In this document: one piece after another, positions 46,386-56,217 of the stretch | Position numbering within the stretch: position 1 is the stretch's first letter | Layout: each line of letters begins with the position of its first letter | Source of the DNA: Dendrocalamus latiflorus | Taxonomy: Eukaryota; Streptophyta; Magnoliopsida; Poales; Poaceae | NCBI GenBank assembly: GCA_017311315.1 | Contig: CM029645.1 | Span: 27,553,627-27,617,626 of the forward strand | Reading direction: 5' to 3' | Length of the DNA stretch: 64,000 nt | Notes under the pieces: generated by a model | What the model was told of the DNA's origin: nothing | Database searches by the model: none | What the model saw: only the letters and a program-made list of their open reading frames with translations | Program-made: the position numbers and the translations under genes

Positions 46386-46408
46386 TGTTGGACCAAAATG
46401 GCGACAGA

Positions 46409-46423
46409 GGGGGGGGGGGGGGG
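46409..46423 (+). repeat. G15 homopolymer near the LTR end
   Basis: A run of 15 G where LTR copy B has six (C on its strand, 54374-54379). It is a local slippage expansion or an assembly artefact. Confidence 0.9.
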
Positions 46424-46615
46424 TGAATGTCAACTAAAAAAAATTGCTCCCCCAAAATGCTCACGGAACGATTCCTCTCCAATAGCTACAAAGTTATGAA
46501 GAAAAGAGCATCAAGAACTAAAAAGGACTTTAAGCAGTAGAAGAGAAGGCAATAACACTAACGGAGTGAAGAACCGAAAAACAAAACAGGGCTTCAACAG
46601 CGCTGGCGGTCTGAC

Positions 46616-46734
46616 CGCAAAGCATGGGGCGGTCAGACCGCACAGATGCCGCCGGTCTAACCGATCCCCTCACGCCGGTCGGACCGCCTTGTCATGAGCG
46701 GTCAGACCGCAAGCCACCAACCGGTCAGACCGGT
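46616..46734 (+). repeat. Cluster of GGTCTGACC-type palindromes in LTR copy A
   Basis: At least six copies of the odd palindrome GGTC-N-GACC or one-base variants (gcggtctgaccgc, gcggtcagaccgc, ccggtctaaccg, ccggtcggaccg, ccggtcagaccgg) lie within 120 bp. The related cluster in copy B at 54100-54185 is a tandem array. Confidence 0.85.
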
Positions 46735-48069
46735 TAGCTCTATTCAGAGCACGAACAGCCCGAATTCAAGCTTGACGAACTGTAATTTCAGAGATTGGCC
46801 TAATCCAAGAAAATAAGAGAAAGGGTTCTATTCTCCTCAGGTCTTAAGACCAAGAAAAGGTTCTAAATAGAAAGAGGAGTCTAGAAACCAAGATAATCCA
46901 ACTTGAAAGTAAGAAATTGGGATTTGGGCCAAAATCTGAAACCTTACAGAGTGCTGCCTTCAAACTTAAATTGCCATCCCATCTCTGATTCTTTGACCAT
47001 GAAACTCAAGGATTAGCAACAGAATAGCCTTGAGACCCTAAGACTCAAAACAAATCCCGTCCTTTTGGAGAAAAACAGAAACTCCAACAAAACCCTAAAA
47101 CAAGAACAAGAACACAGGAAAGAGAAAAACGTGATTCTTGCAGATCGATCAAATTGCTCTTGGAACTAGATGACCTAAGGATTTAGAAATGCAATTCCAT
47201 CATAGAGCAACCCATTTTGCCACTCCTCAGCAAGAATCAACTCAAAACACAAAAACTCAAGAATCAAGCATAGGAAGCATCGAAGGGAACACAGGGCATG
47301 AACTAGAAATAAATCTCAGACCTTTCATTCCTAATCAATCAAGGATTACAAGGAGTCCCCATACGTGATTGATACAAGAGGAATGATTACATGAAAGCTC
47401 AACTCATCCTCTCCCTCTCCCAAGCCCAAGAACACCAAGAACCCTACATGCTTGGAGGGGAGCTACGAGCAAGACAACAGAGAGAGAGACACACCTCCAA
47501 CACAACTCTGCCTCCTTCAACTACTAAAACCTAAAGCCAAAACAACCTCTCCAAAGGCTATTTTGACTAAAAGCAAACCCTAAAGCCATGCACTCCCTCA
47601 CAAGACATGCATGCACTTGAGAATCCTTCTCCTATTTATAGCCTTTGGCTAGCGGGTCTCCAACCCGTTATGCCCGCTAAACCCCGAACAGAACCGCTTC
47701 CACCTGTGCAGCTTTGCACTTTTACCGAAACGCCCTCATGCACCTTCCGGGAAGCTTCCGCGTTCCTTGTCGTCCAAGCCTCACAACCACCTCGAGTCTC
47801 CGCCGTCTTCGACACATCCGACCATTCTGACCTCGACACTTCCTGTGCCTAGTCCGGTCACCTCGTGCCTTGCCACGACTCCGCCTCGACGTCCTGCAGC
47901 CATCACAGACAAGAAACACATCAAATAGCACCGCTCGACACATGTAAGCATAAATAGCATCAATGAACCAACTTATGCATGAAAGAGCCCAAACTTGTCA
48001 AATCAAGAGAATATGCACCCTAATCACTTTGACCATGTTTGACCAAGTCACTACACCACGGTAAATTTT

Positions 48070-48290
48070 TAGCGTCAGTCGTCTGTGGGGAAAAGTTGAC
48101 ATTTAACATCACATAGTCTGTCGGTAAAGCATAGTGACAAACTGTCTGTCGGGAATAGTCGAAAGCAATGACAAAGTATCCGTAGGTAATACTCTTGACC
48201 TATTAGGACCGATCATCTATCGGTAATTGTATGAACAACATCAGCATATCTGTGGCTAAATCTTTGTGTGTCGGCAATTGTTGTGCACGC
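48070..48290 (+). repeat. CACTA left subterminal repeats
   Basis: Variants of CTGTCGGTAA (gtcgtctgtgggg, gtctgtcggtaaag, ctgtctgtcggga, tccgtaggtaat, tctatcggtaatt, tctgtggctaa, gtgtcggcaatt) recur about every 30 bp. Such arrays bind the TNPA-like protein in En/Spm relatives. A matching, denser set lies at 55795-56060 on both strands. Confidence 0.8.
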
Positions 48291-48419
48291 GAAAAAAGTA
48301 GTAACCCTGCGCGTGGAGGGAAATATGGCGCGCTGGCCAAATATGTGGTGTCTATCTCCCGCAGAAATTAACCCCTCGAGTCTCCCGCAGAAATGAGTCT
48401 CCCGCAGAAACCCCTCAAA

Positions 48420-49060
48420 CACAGTGCGCCGCCACCTGTCGATCCCCTCGTGCGCCGCCTCCCCTCCCCCTGAGTGCCGCCGCCCCTCCCCCTGAGCGCC
48501 GCCGCCCCTCCCCCCGTGCGCCGCCTCCCCTACCCCTGTGAGCCGCCGCCCCTCCCAACATGCACCGTCGCCCCTCTACCTGTCCTCCACCTCCCCTACC
48601 CCCGTGAGCCGCCGCCCCTCCCCCCGTGCGCCGTCACCCCTTCTCCCTGCCGTCGCCCCCTCCTTCCCCGGGCGTCGCCACCCCTCCCCCCGGCCGTGGC
48701 CGCCACCACCCCTCCCCCCGATTGTGGCCGCCGCCCCCCTTCCGCCTTGGGGTCCGCCGCCGCTCGTCGATCCCCCAGTGCGCCACCTCCCCTACCCCCG
48801 TGAGCCGCCGCCCCTCCCAGCATGAACCGCCGCCCCTCCACCCGTGCACCGCCTCCCCTACCCCCGTGAGCCGCTGCCCCTCCCCCCATGCGCCGCCGCC
48901 CCTTCTCCCTGCCGTCGCCCCCTCCTCCCCCGGGCGTCGCCACCCCTCCCCCCGGCCGTGGCCGCCACCACCCCTCCCCCCGGCCGTGGCCGCCCCCCCC
49001 TTCCGCCTTGGGGTCTGCCGCCGCCCCCTTCTTGACTCTCCGCCCCCATGCGCCTGGAAC
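48420..49060. repeat. C-rich 'ccgccgcccctcccc' repeat zone in the CACTA
   Basis: Over 600 bp of very C-rich DNA made of imperfect units such as 'ctacccccgtgagccgccgc' and 'ccctccccccgtgcgccg'. It includes a ~230-bp block (about 48590-48780) repeated at about 48850-49030 with high identity. Proline-rich frames on plus and Gly-rich frames on minus are by-products. GC-rich subterminal blocks are known from CACTA elements. Confidence 0.8.
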
Positions 49061-49695
49061 AGCCTCCTCAGCTGTTGCCTCTTGTTAGTCTGGTTGATGG
49101 CTTGAAAAAAAAACAAAGAGAACATTGTGCAGTATTCATTCTAGTATTTTGTATATTTGCAACACTAACAGATTTATATCTTTGCCTTATATATTGTATA
49201 GTATAATGTACTGTTGATTTTATTTTGGTCAAGATGATGATAAAATGTATAATTGTACTGTACATGCAGGTAACGCTAATAGTTGTTCAAAGAAATTTGT
49301 TGGCATCGTCTCGGGGAGGACGACGGGATCACATACCCTGGTGGAAGTTTCAGCTTGCTGCTGACATCTCTAGACACCAGGTTGGCAATATGATACTTTC
49401 CTGTTGACTTAGTTTTGTTATAAACATTCTGAAGGAGGTATTAGTTTTTACAAAATGGTGCCCATCTTGATTGCTGAAATTGATACTGTTATCTGCTTGC
49501 TTGGGACTGAATCTTGGAAAAAAATATTATATATGTTTGAATAGGATTTCTAATGTGTAATTGAAATCATTGATCTTTAGTAGCTTTTAGTTTTATGGCC
49601 TAAATGTGAAATGCATATATTTGCAATTGTTGGGGAACTTACAACATGTATTTTCAGTTTGACTAGTTTGCTTGTGAAAATAACAAAGGTGCACC

Positions 49696-50885
49696 ATGGA
49701 TAGAGGGTGGATGGATAAGCGTAGGTATATGAAACACTTCCAACTATTTTAGGTCTATATTCTCCACTCCATTATATAGTAACTGATATATATGGATGTA
49801 TTTCACGTAGGCATACAGCAATATATTTGGAAGGACTGAACAAATTCCTACAGCATGTGTTTAGTAATTCATCCGTAGGCAACAAGATACAATGCCCTTG
49901 TAGAAAATATGTCTGTTCAGTTTGGAGAGATGAAATCGAGGTTCGTGAGCATTTGATATGTGAGGGCTTTGAAGAAGGTTATATGATAAGGATGTTCCAT
50001 GGGGAAGATAAATCTTTTTTGAACTGTCCTGCGTATGATGAGGTTGGGGATGTGGAGGGGTCTAGCGAAAATGATGATATCTCTGATTTGCTTAGAGACT
50101 TAGCATGTGGGTTAGACAAAGGTGGGGATTTTGAGGATGATGGTGATCCAGTGCAAACAAATGAAGATTTGGATGCTCTTAGGAACCTATCAAATGATTA
50201 TGGGCAAGACCTATACCCAGGGTGTAAGAAATACTCAAAGCTGCGTTTCATAGTAAAACTACTTAACACCAAGTTGCTTGGGGGATGGTCTGATAAGAGT
50301 TTTGACTTATTACTTGATGTACTTAACGAAGCTTTCCCTGAAGGGTCAGCACTACCAAAAAACTACAATGAAGCCAAGAAAACTGTCAAATGCCTAGGAC
50401 TTGGATATGTCAGCATTCATGCATGTATAAATGATTGCATTCTTTATTGGAAGGATAATGCTAATGCTGAATGTTGTCCAAAGTGTAAAACTTCACGGTG
50501 GAAATCGGAAAAGAAGAGTCCAAATGGGAAACGGGTACACAAGGTTCCTAATAAGGTTTTTCGCTATTTCCCTGTAAAGAGAAGGTTCCAGAGGTTATTT
50601 CTTTGCTCTAGAACAGCAGGCTTAGCAAGATGGCATGATGAAGAGCGCACAAAAGATGGTTTGCTTAGGCATCCAGCAAATTCTTCTCTTTGGAAGGATT
50701 TTGACCAAATGGAGCAGATGTTGCTATCTCAACGTGTCCAGAATATTGAAACAAGTTCCCACCATGCTTCTAATTCACGTCATGTTGAGGTGAAGTTGCA
50801 TAATGTCACTTATGAGTTGCAGAAAAAGAAACCTACTTTTAGGTGTAAAGTATTTACAAACTGTGATCATACTCTCCACTTGTGA
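49696..50885 (+). pseudogene. TNP2-type CACTA transposase, truncated (exons 49696-49724 and 49811-50885)
   Basis: Exon 1 encodes MDRGWMDKRR and a GT donor follows at 49725. Exon 2 begins at 49811 and continues YLEGLNKFLQHVF. The transposase-associated domain has CPCRKYVCS and REHLICEGF. The TNP2 domain starts with KLRFIVKLLNTKLLGGWSDK and continues through CLGLGYVSIHACINDCILYW, CCPKCKTSRW and VFRYFPVKRRFQRLF. After SSLWKDFD the sequence jumps to unrelated residues and stops at 50883-50885. About 370 residues remain where the family has roughly 1,000, and the catalytic core and C-terminal DUF4216/DUF4218 regions are missing. In intact relatives it cuts the CACTA ends. This copy cannot. Confidence 0.85.
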
Positions 50886-51142
50886 GTTGCATAATGTCAC
50901 TTATGAGTCATTCTTAGCATGCAGCCATTTAGATCATTTTTTACACAATTGATTGCCTTACTACATATAACTAATTGAATACATCCAACCCTGAATATGA
51001 AATTACTCAGTACTTAGTCATCCTTTTCCTAATTTTTACATTGCAGCATCCTTTTTCTTAGTTTTCCATCATCCTTTTTTATAAGGAAAATATCACTAAT
51101 TTTAGACACCCCTTGTGAAAACTTATTCCGCTGCTTTTGTAG

Positions 51143-51783
51143 AGCCCAAGGATCGAACCACAACTTGAAGAGTTTAATAATTCAAATCAGCAAGGGCGTA
51201 TGGATAATGTGCTATTCGATGAGGATGACGCTGTTATCCATAGAAAAGTTATTAGTCCAAGGGTGCCATCAAGGAGCAATGCAGCCATAAGAAGCCACGA
51301 GGCCTCCTGCAATGGAGAAGAAAGCCTTGTAATGTTCTCAACTATCTAATCCCTGCTTTCAATTATGCACTTAAATATTGTTTTATATTACTCCTCACTG
51401 AAATGTATGCCCTTTAGGTTGGAAGGGATGTTATATTATATGCTGTCTTGAGGAATGATATCACTGTGGCTAAAGCAATAATTCTATCAACTGACCCTAG
51501 CACCATAGTGGGAGGTGAACCTCTTGGTGTTCAGTTCTATGAAGTTATTGTAAATGTTGTGCTGAAAAGAGATGCCCTGCTTCCCCGTCCATATGATGAT
51601 ATGGAAACTCTAATCGATGCTCAGTACATGTCCATTGCATGGCCAAACAATAGGGTATGATTTTGCAACTTATAGTATTTTAAGTTTTTTAGTTGTCTGC
51701 ATCACATTGTAACTATAAATTATTGATATTGGAAATTTGGCAGTTGAAGGTTAGCAACAAATCTACAAAGCTCCAAAATGGAG
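51143..51783 (+). pseudogene. Second CACTA gene remnant with DUF8039-like domain
   Basis: Three phase-compatible exons: 51143-51328 (SPRIEPQLEEFNNSNQQGR...), 51418-51654 and 51744-51783. The middle exon reads VGRDVILYAVLRNDITVAKA...GGEPLGVQFYEVIV...ALLPRPYDD...AWPNN. That is the pattern of the DUF8039 domain found in the second gene of plant CACTA elements (a TNPA-position protein thought to bind the element ends). No start codon exon was found and the 3' part is lost. It may originally have been joined to the TNP2 locus by splicing. Confidence 0.6.
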
Positions 51784-51838
51784 GTATTTTCTTCCAATCC
51801 ATTCTTTTCTAGTAGGTGAACAGGATTACAGGCTCTGC

Positions 51839-51940
51839 TAATAAGTCATAATTGATCAAATGAATGTCTTTTTGTGTTCAAATGAATGTCTTTTTGTGTT
51901 CAAATGAATGTCTTTTTGTGTTCATTGTATGGACATAAGT
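51839..51940 (+). repeat. Three tandem copies of a 22-bp unit, repeated 3.3 kb away
   Basis: The unit 'aaatgaatgtctttttgtgttc' (here given as aaatgaatgtc + tttttgtgttc) occurs three times in a row, preceded by 'aataagtcataattgatc'. The same lead and one unit plus 'attgtatgga' recur at 55123-55172, with another partial unit at about 55180-55202. Confidence 0.85.
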
Positions 51941-52489
51941 CATCAAGTGAATGTCATCAATCACACCCATGCTTGGTAGGATGAATACAGGATTTCTTCT
52001 AGAGGAACACACGAGAGAGCGAACGCTTAGGGCAATATTTTCAGTTATTCACTCTCACTCAGAAAATGGAACAATTAACTGATTAGCATTGAGTCTGACT
52101 TAGGGTTAGAACTTTCCACCTGGTCATAACAATTGGTATTGGACCACAGTCTATGCATTTGTGAAAGTACGAAATCTTTAATAGTGGCTACTGGGTATAT
52201 TGATCTTACTGAAGAAATTTAATAGAAGTAATTTCTATTGATACAAATCTGCGGTAAAGGATGTCTTGGCTCCACAAGGATTTATTGAACCTCAAACATC
52301 TTTCTTGAAATTAAGTACTCAAGAAAGCTTCACTGCAAAAATTATGAAGAGTTTTAGAAGTACTATATGTGTACATAGAGAAAATTACTGATGGTGTTGG
52401 CGACTTGTGACCTCACTTTCTGTTCAATGTTTTCCTGTTTAAGCTTCTGCAAAAATTTTCTCGAAGGCATGTAAAATAGTAAATCCCTC

Positions 52490-54402
52490 TCATGAACCAT
52501 GTGGAGGTGACCACATGTGTATGATGAGTAATTGACATTGGTTATGTTTAGTCGAGTTTGGTTTGAGTGGTTCGGAGTCGAGTCATTGCGTGGCGCAATT
52601 GGACTCGGTCGGACTTTGGTCAAACTTGGCCGTATGGGATTAGGTTGCATATTCCGATGATTCGACAGGTTTGGACTTTGTCATGGTAAGTATGATGTTA
52701 TTTATGCTTTCATGTATCGAGCGGTGCTATTTGATGTGTTTCTTGTCTGTGTGGCTGCAGGACGTCGAGGCGGAGTCGTGGCGAGACACGGTGGACCGGA
52801 CTAGGCGCAGGTGGCGCTGAGGTTAGAACGGTCGGGATGTGTCGAAGACGACGTGGACTCGAGGTGGTTGCGAGGCGTGCGAGGCAAGGAGCGCGGAAGC
52901 TTCCCGGAAGGTGCACGAGGGGCGAATCGGGAAATTCGCGTGGCTGCACAAGCGGGAGCGGGCTCCGTTGGACTTAGCGGGCGTAACGGGGTGGAGACCC
53001 GTTAGCCGTGGGCTATAAAAAGGATGGAGGGGCTGCATGCCCTCTTGAGCACTTGAAAGGATTTTAGGGTTTCCTCTAGTCAAAAGAGTCTTTAGAGATG
53101 GTTTTTGGCTTTAGGCTTTAGTTGGTGAGGTTTGTTGGTGGAGGCAGAGGTGTGCTCCCTGCTTGTCCCCTTCGATGGTTGTCTGTGTGTGTTCATCCCT
53201 CTTCACAAGCATGTAGTGAGAGTTCTTGAGAGGGAGAGGGAGTGATTGGAGTGAAGAACTTGTAATCCATTTCGTTCTAATGTCCACGGTATCGGGACTC
53301 CTCTGTATTTCTCTTGATTGAAATGAAAATCTGAAGTTTTTGTTCTCCTGTGCACTTTTTCCTTCGATGTTCTTTTCTGGAGATTTGTGAGTTTTTGGGT
53401 TTCTTGTTGGTTGATGCTGGGAAGACCCAAAATGGGTTGCTCTAGGTTGGGATGATGCCTCAAGATCATTTGATCATGTCTCCCAAGAGCAAACTTCGTT
53501 TAAATCTTAGATTTGGATTTTGGGTGCTCTCTGTTCTTCACAGCCAGTTCTAGGGTTTAAGGTAGATCTTGATTCCCTTGAGGAGCTGTCCTAATTTTTG
53601 GTCTAAGAGGTCCATTTGCTATTGCTAACATACCTGCAAAATCTCATGTGCAATGGACTTAAGATCATGGAGTAATTTGAGTTTGTGTGCTCCTCAATGA
53701 AGTTTCAGTCATTTCTAGGGTTTTGATCCAGTTCCAGATTTCCTTGAGGGAATGATCTGATTTTTGGGCTAAGAGGTCCTTTGGTTATTGCTCCCATATC
53801 TGCAAAGTTTCATGTCCATAGGTTCCAAGATGAAGGAGTAATTTGACTTTTGGTGTTGGTTCAGAATATTTTCAGATTTGGTCTCATTTTCTGAAATTCT
53901 TGTTCATGGATTGGTTTTCCTTGGTCACTAGGTCCCTCTAGCTATTGTAGTTACTTCCTTGCCTTCCTTGACCAAAAGAATAGTAGTGTCTCATTAATTT
54001 TCTTGGTTTTGGCAAGTGAAAGGGGTATACAATCTGCTGTCTGAAAATTCAGAGGTTCAGGAATTTTTGCGTGAGGGGCGGCCTAACTTGCACTTGGTGG
54101 GCGGTCTGACCGGACTTATAAGGGCGGTCTGACCGGCGTTATAAGGGCGGTCTGACCGGCGTTATAAGAGAGGTCTGACCTCTCTTTGAACTATGTTCAT
54201 CCCGGCCCCTCTGGAAAATGTTGTTTGAGCGGATTTTCTTCATTGCTTCTTTCTTGTGTGTGTTTAGGAGTTCCAAAAGGCATAAGAATCCCTCTTCATA
54301 ATTTTCATAATTATCGGAGAGGAGATTTGAGTCCGTACTTTTGAGGGGTCGTTTTTTAAAGAGTCGACATTCACCCCCCTCTGTCGCCATTTCGGTCCAA
54401 CA
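52490..54402 (+). mobile_element. LTR copy B (solo LTR, plus), 1,913 bp, nested in the CACTA
   Basis: Flanked by a perfect 5-bp TSD ccctc (52485-52489 and 54403-54407). It runs from TCATGAACCATGTGG to CGCCATTTCGGTCCAACA and matches copy A in reverse complement from end to end. A TATA-like 'gggctataaaaagg' lies at about 53008-53023. Frames within it are chance. Confidence 0.88.
54100..54185 (+). repeat. Tandem 23-bp repeat with a palindromic core in LTR copy B
   Basis: Three units of 'gggcggtctgaccgg' + 'cgttataa' and a fourth partial one ('gagaggtctgacctctc'). Each centres on the odd palindrome GGTC-T-GACC. It is the same motif family as in copy A, but here in tight tandem. Confidence 0.88.
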
Positions 54403-54407
54403 CCCTC

Positions 54408-55066
54408 TTTTGTAAATTTTTGCTTCTGCCCTGGAAGGCAGAAGGCATAATGAACAATTAGCTATCATGTTTTGGATTATGGGGCAATGCTTCTAAGAGA
54501 TTGACTTGACACATATACATGCGTTGCTGGGGTATATTGTGTGTAGGGGCTTTTAAATACATGCGGCACTAAGTTTGCAGTTTAGGGGAAAGATGGCAGC
54601 AATGTGTCACTAGTCACTAACATATGGATAGTATTTTTCTGTATCAAAAGCATGTGGTGGCATGCAACTAAAAATGTCTTGTGTTCAGAAACACACAGAC
54701 TTGATATGGTCAAATGTAATCAAATTGAAACCACTCGTTTTTTATTTTGGTCCTATCAATGAATTCTATTTCTTTGACAAATATGAAGCTTAGAATAGAT
54801 AAAATCATGTGACAAAATCTAGCACAACTATAGATAAGATTATGTGACAAAATCTCGCAAAATTTCAAAAATAGAAAGCTGTTTTAGGCTGAGAACTAAC
54901 AAAGAGCATGTGAATTTATCACATTTTAATTTTAATAAATACTTGTAGGTTGTTGCATGTCTACATGTATGCAGAAATGAATTTTGTTGTGTTTCTTAGC
55001 AAATACTCCTATTAGCATTACTTTTAGAGCTGTACTAACTGATACTGTTTCACAAATTTGCTTAAT
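54408..55066. other. Internal CACTA DNA, non-coding
   Basis: AT-rich, with a local near-duplication of 'gataaaatcatgtgacaaaatct' type at about 54796-54855 and no ORF. Confidence 0.4.
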
Positions 55067-55126
55067 AGGTACCTTATTGTGATTGATGACATTTGGGAAA
55101 AATCAGCATGGGATACCATACAATAA
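55067..55126 (+). pseudogene. Captured NBS-LRR resistance-gene fragment (kinase-2 / Walker B)
   Basis: After an intron-like T-rich tract, a short frame reads RYLIVIDDIWEKSAWDTIQ then TAA. This is the kinase-2 motif of CC-type NB-ARC proteins (hydrophobic LIVIDD followed by IW, where the Trp marks CC-NBS rather than TIR-NBS genes). No P-loop or GLPL block flanks it. CACTA elements are known to pick up host gene pieces; this is best explained as one. Confidence 0.65.
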
Positions 55127-55794
55127 GTCATAATTGATCAAATGAATGTCTTTTTGTGTTCATTGTATGGAAACTACTGTCTTTTTGTGTTCATTGTACG
55201 GAAACAAATGGAAACTACTGTCATTCTAAGATTTGTTTTTCATTCATGTGCTAGATAAGAGATCAAGTTGCTGTTCATTTTGTTTCTTTTACAGGGACTG
55301 TGCTGGAATAGTACTCTGGACCAACATGTGCTAGGTGTCAAACTTTTGCTTACTGCTGGTGGTGGCCTCTAGATGCTTTGTACCCAGGGCTGAAGTTGAT
55401 GCCTTGTACTACATAGATAACTTAGTTAGAATCTATGGTTAATGCAATCTTTTGGACATTGTGATCTTTTGGACATGATGACATGCTAGCTGATCTTTTG
55501 TGATCTTTTGGACATGGTGACATGCTACCTGATCTTATGAAGAACTATTGTTTGAGCTATGTGAGCTTTTGGACTATTTGTGGTGTACTGATCGAATTCT
55601 AGAGCAATTTAGAACTATAATTTGGATGTATATTTGTGTGTGACATTCTGGATGTATGCGTGAAACATGTTGCAACTCTGGACTATATGTGTTCAATGGA
55701 TGTATGTATGATGTAATTTGGTGTTGACTGCAATATTATGCGATTTTCATGTGTATGTATATATATATATACTGAAAAAATCTGTTATTTTGTG
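55127..55794. other. Internal CACTA DNA with short tandem words
   Basis: 'gatcttttggacat' recurs four times at about 55446-55520, with 'gacatgctagctgatctt' twice. No ORF of note. Confidence 0.6.
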
Positions 55795-56060
55795 ATGTGT
55801 CAGATGGTCTATCGGTGTATGCGCTATTTTTTACAGAACATCTGTCGGTAACTATTTGTCTGTCAGCAATTGTTTGTCTGTAGGGAAAAGTAATCTGTCG
55901 GTAAAACTTGAACTTTACCGACAGACTGTCTGTCGGTAAAGGTTTGGTCTGTAGGCAAAGACCACTACCAACAGGCTTTCTCTTGACACACATTTTCTGT
56001 CGGTAAAGATCTTTGCCTACAGACACGCTGATGTTAAAGACGGCTTTCGCCTACAGACGG
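55795..56060. repeat. CACTA right subterminal repeats
   Basis: At least eight CTGTCGGTAA or CTGTAGGCAAAG variants lie in both orientations, several as adjacent inverted pairs (for example 'actttaccgacagac' next to 'tgtctgtcggtaaag' at about 55911-55940). Confidence 0.85.
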
Positions 56061-56094
56061 CATGACGGTGGATTTATGCCATGGTGTAGTGAGT

Positions 56095-56217
56095 CCTGAC
56101 CGAAACCGATTGCACCATGCAACGACATGATCCGAACCACATAAACCAAACTCGACTTTCCTAAACCGATGTCAATTACTCATCACAAACATGGGGTCAT
56201 AACCACATGGTCTCTCA
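56095..56217 (-). mobile_element. LTR copy A, right part after the CACTA
   Basis: 123 bp that complete the LTR begun at 46386. The text across the 3-bp TSD aligns with copy B (52490-52620 in reverse complement), including 'gtcaattactcatca' and 'caaactcgact'. Confidence 0.88.

Larger units (their letters stand above)
46386..48048 (-). mobile_element. LTR copy A (solo LTR, minus), left part; continues at 56095-56217
   Basis: Begins TGTTGGACCAAAATGGCGAC and is interrupted by the CACTA at 48049. The LTR resumes after the CACTA and ends '...catggtctctca' at 56217. Flanks are gcgac (46381-46385) and gcgaa (56218-56222), a 5-bp TSD with one change. Together the parts give about 1.79 kb. They match LTR copy B (52490-54402) along their whole length in reverse complement, including the TATA region ('cctatttatagcc', minus strand). 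No internal retroviral region is attached, so it is a solo LTR. The end with the G run and 'ttcaccccc' resembles SIRE-type copia LTR ends. Confidence 0.85.
48049..56091 (+). mobile_element. CACTA (En/Spm) transposon, 8,043 bp, non-autonomous, inserted in LTR copy A
   Basis: Left end CACTACACCACGG (48049); right end reads CACTACACCATGG on the minus strand (56091), 12 of 13 matching. A 3-bp TSD AGT lies at 48046-48048 and 56092-56094, the hallmark of CACTA elements. Subterminal zones hold many copies of a CTGTCGGTAA-like motif. The inside carries a truncated TNP2 transposase, a DUF8039-like gene, a foreign LTR (copy B) and a resistance-gene scrap. LTR copy A joins cleanly across the element, confirming the boundaries. 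Confidence 0.93.

Noticed and set aside
48474..49125. Proline-rich and glycine-rich ORFs up to 163 codons
   Set aside because: They are products of the C-rich repeat block in the CACTA. They are open in several frames on both strands, so not evidence of extensin-like genes.
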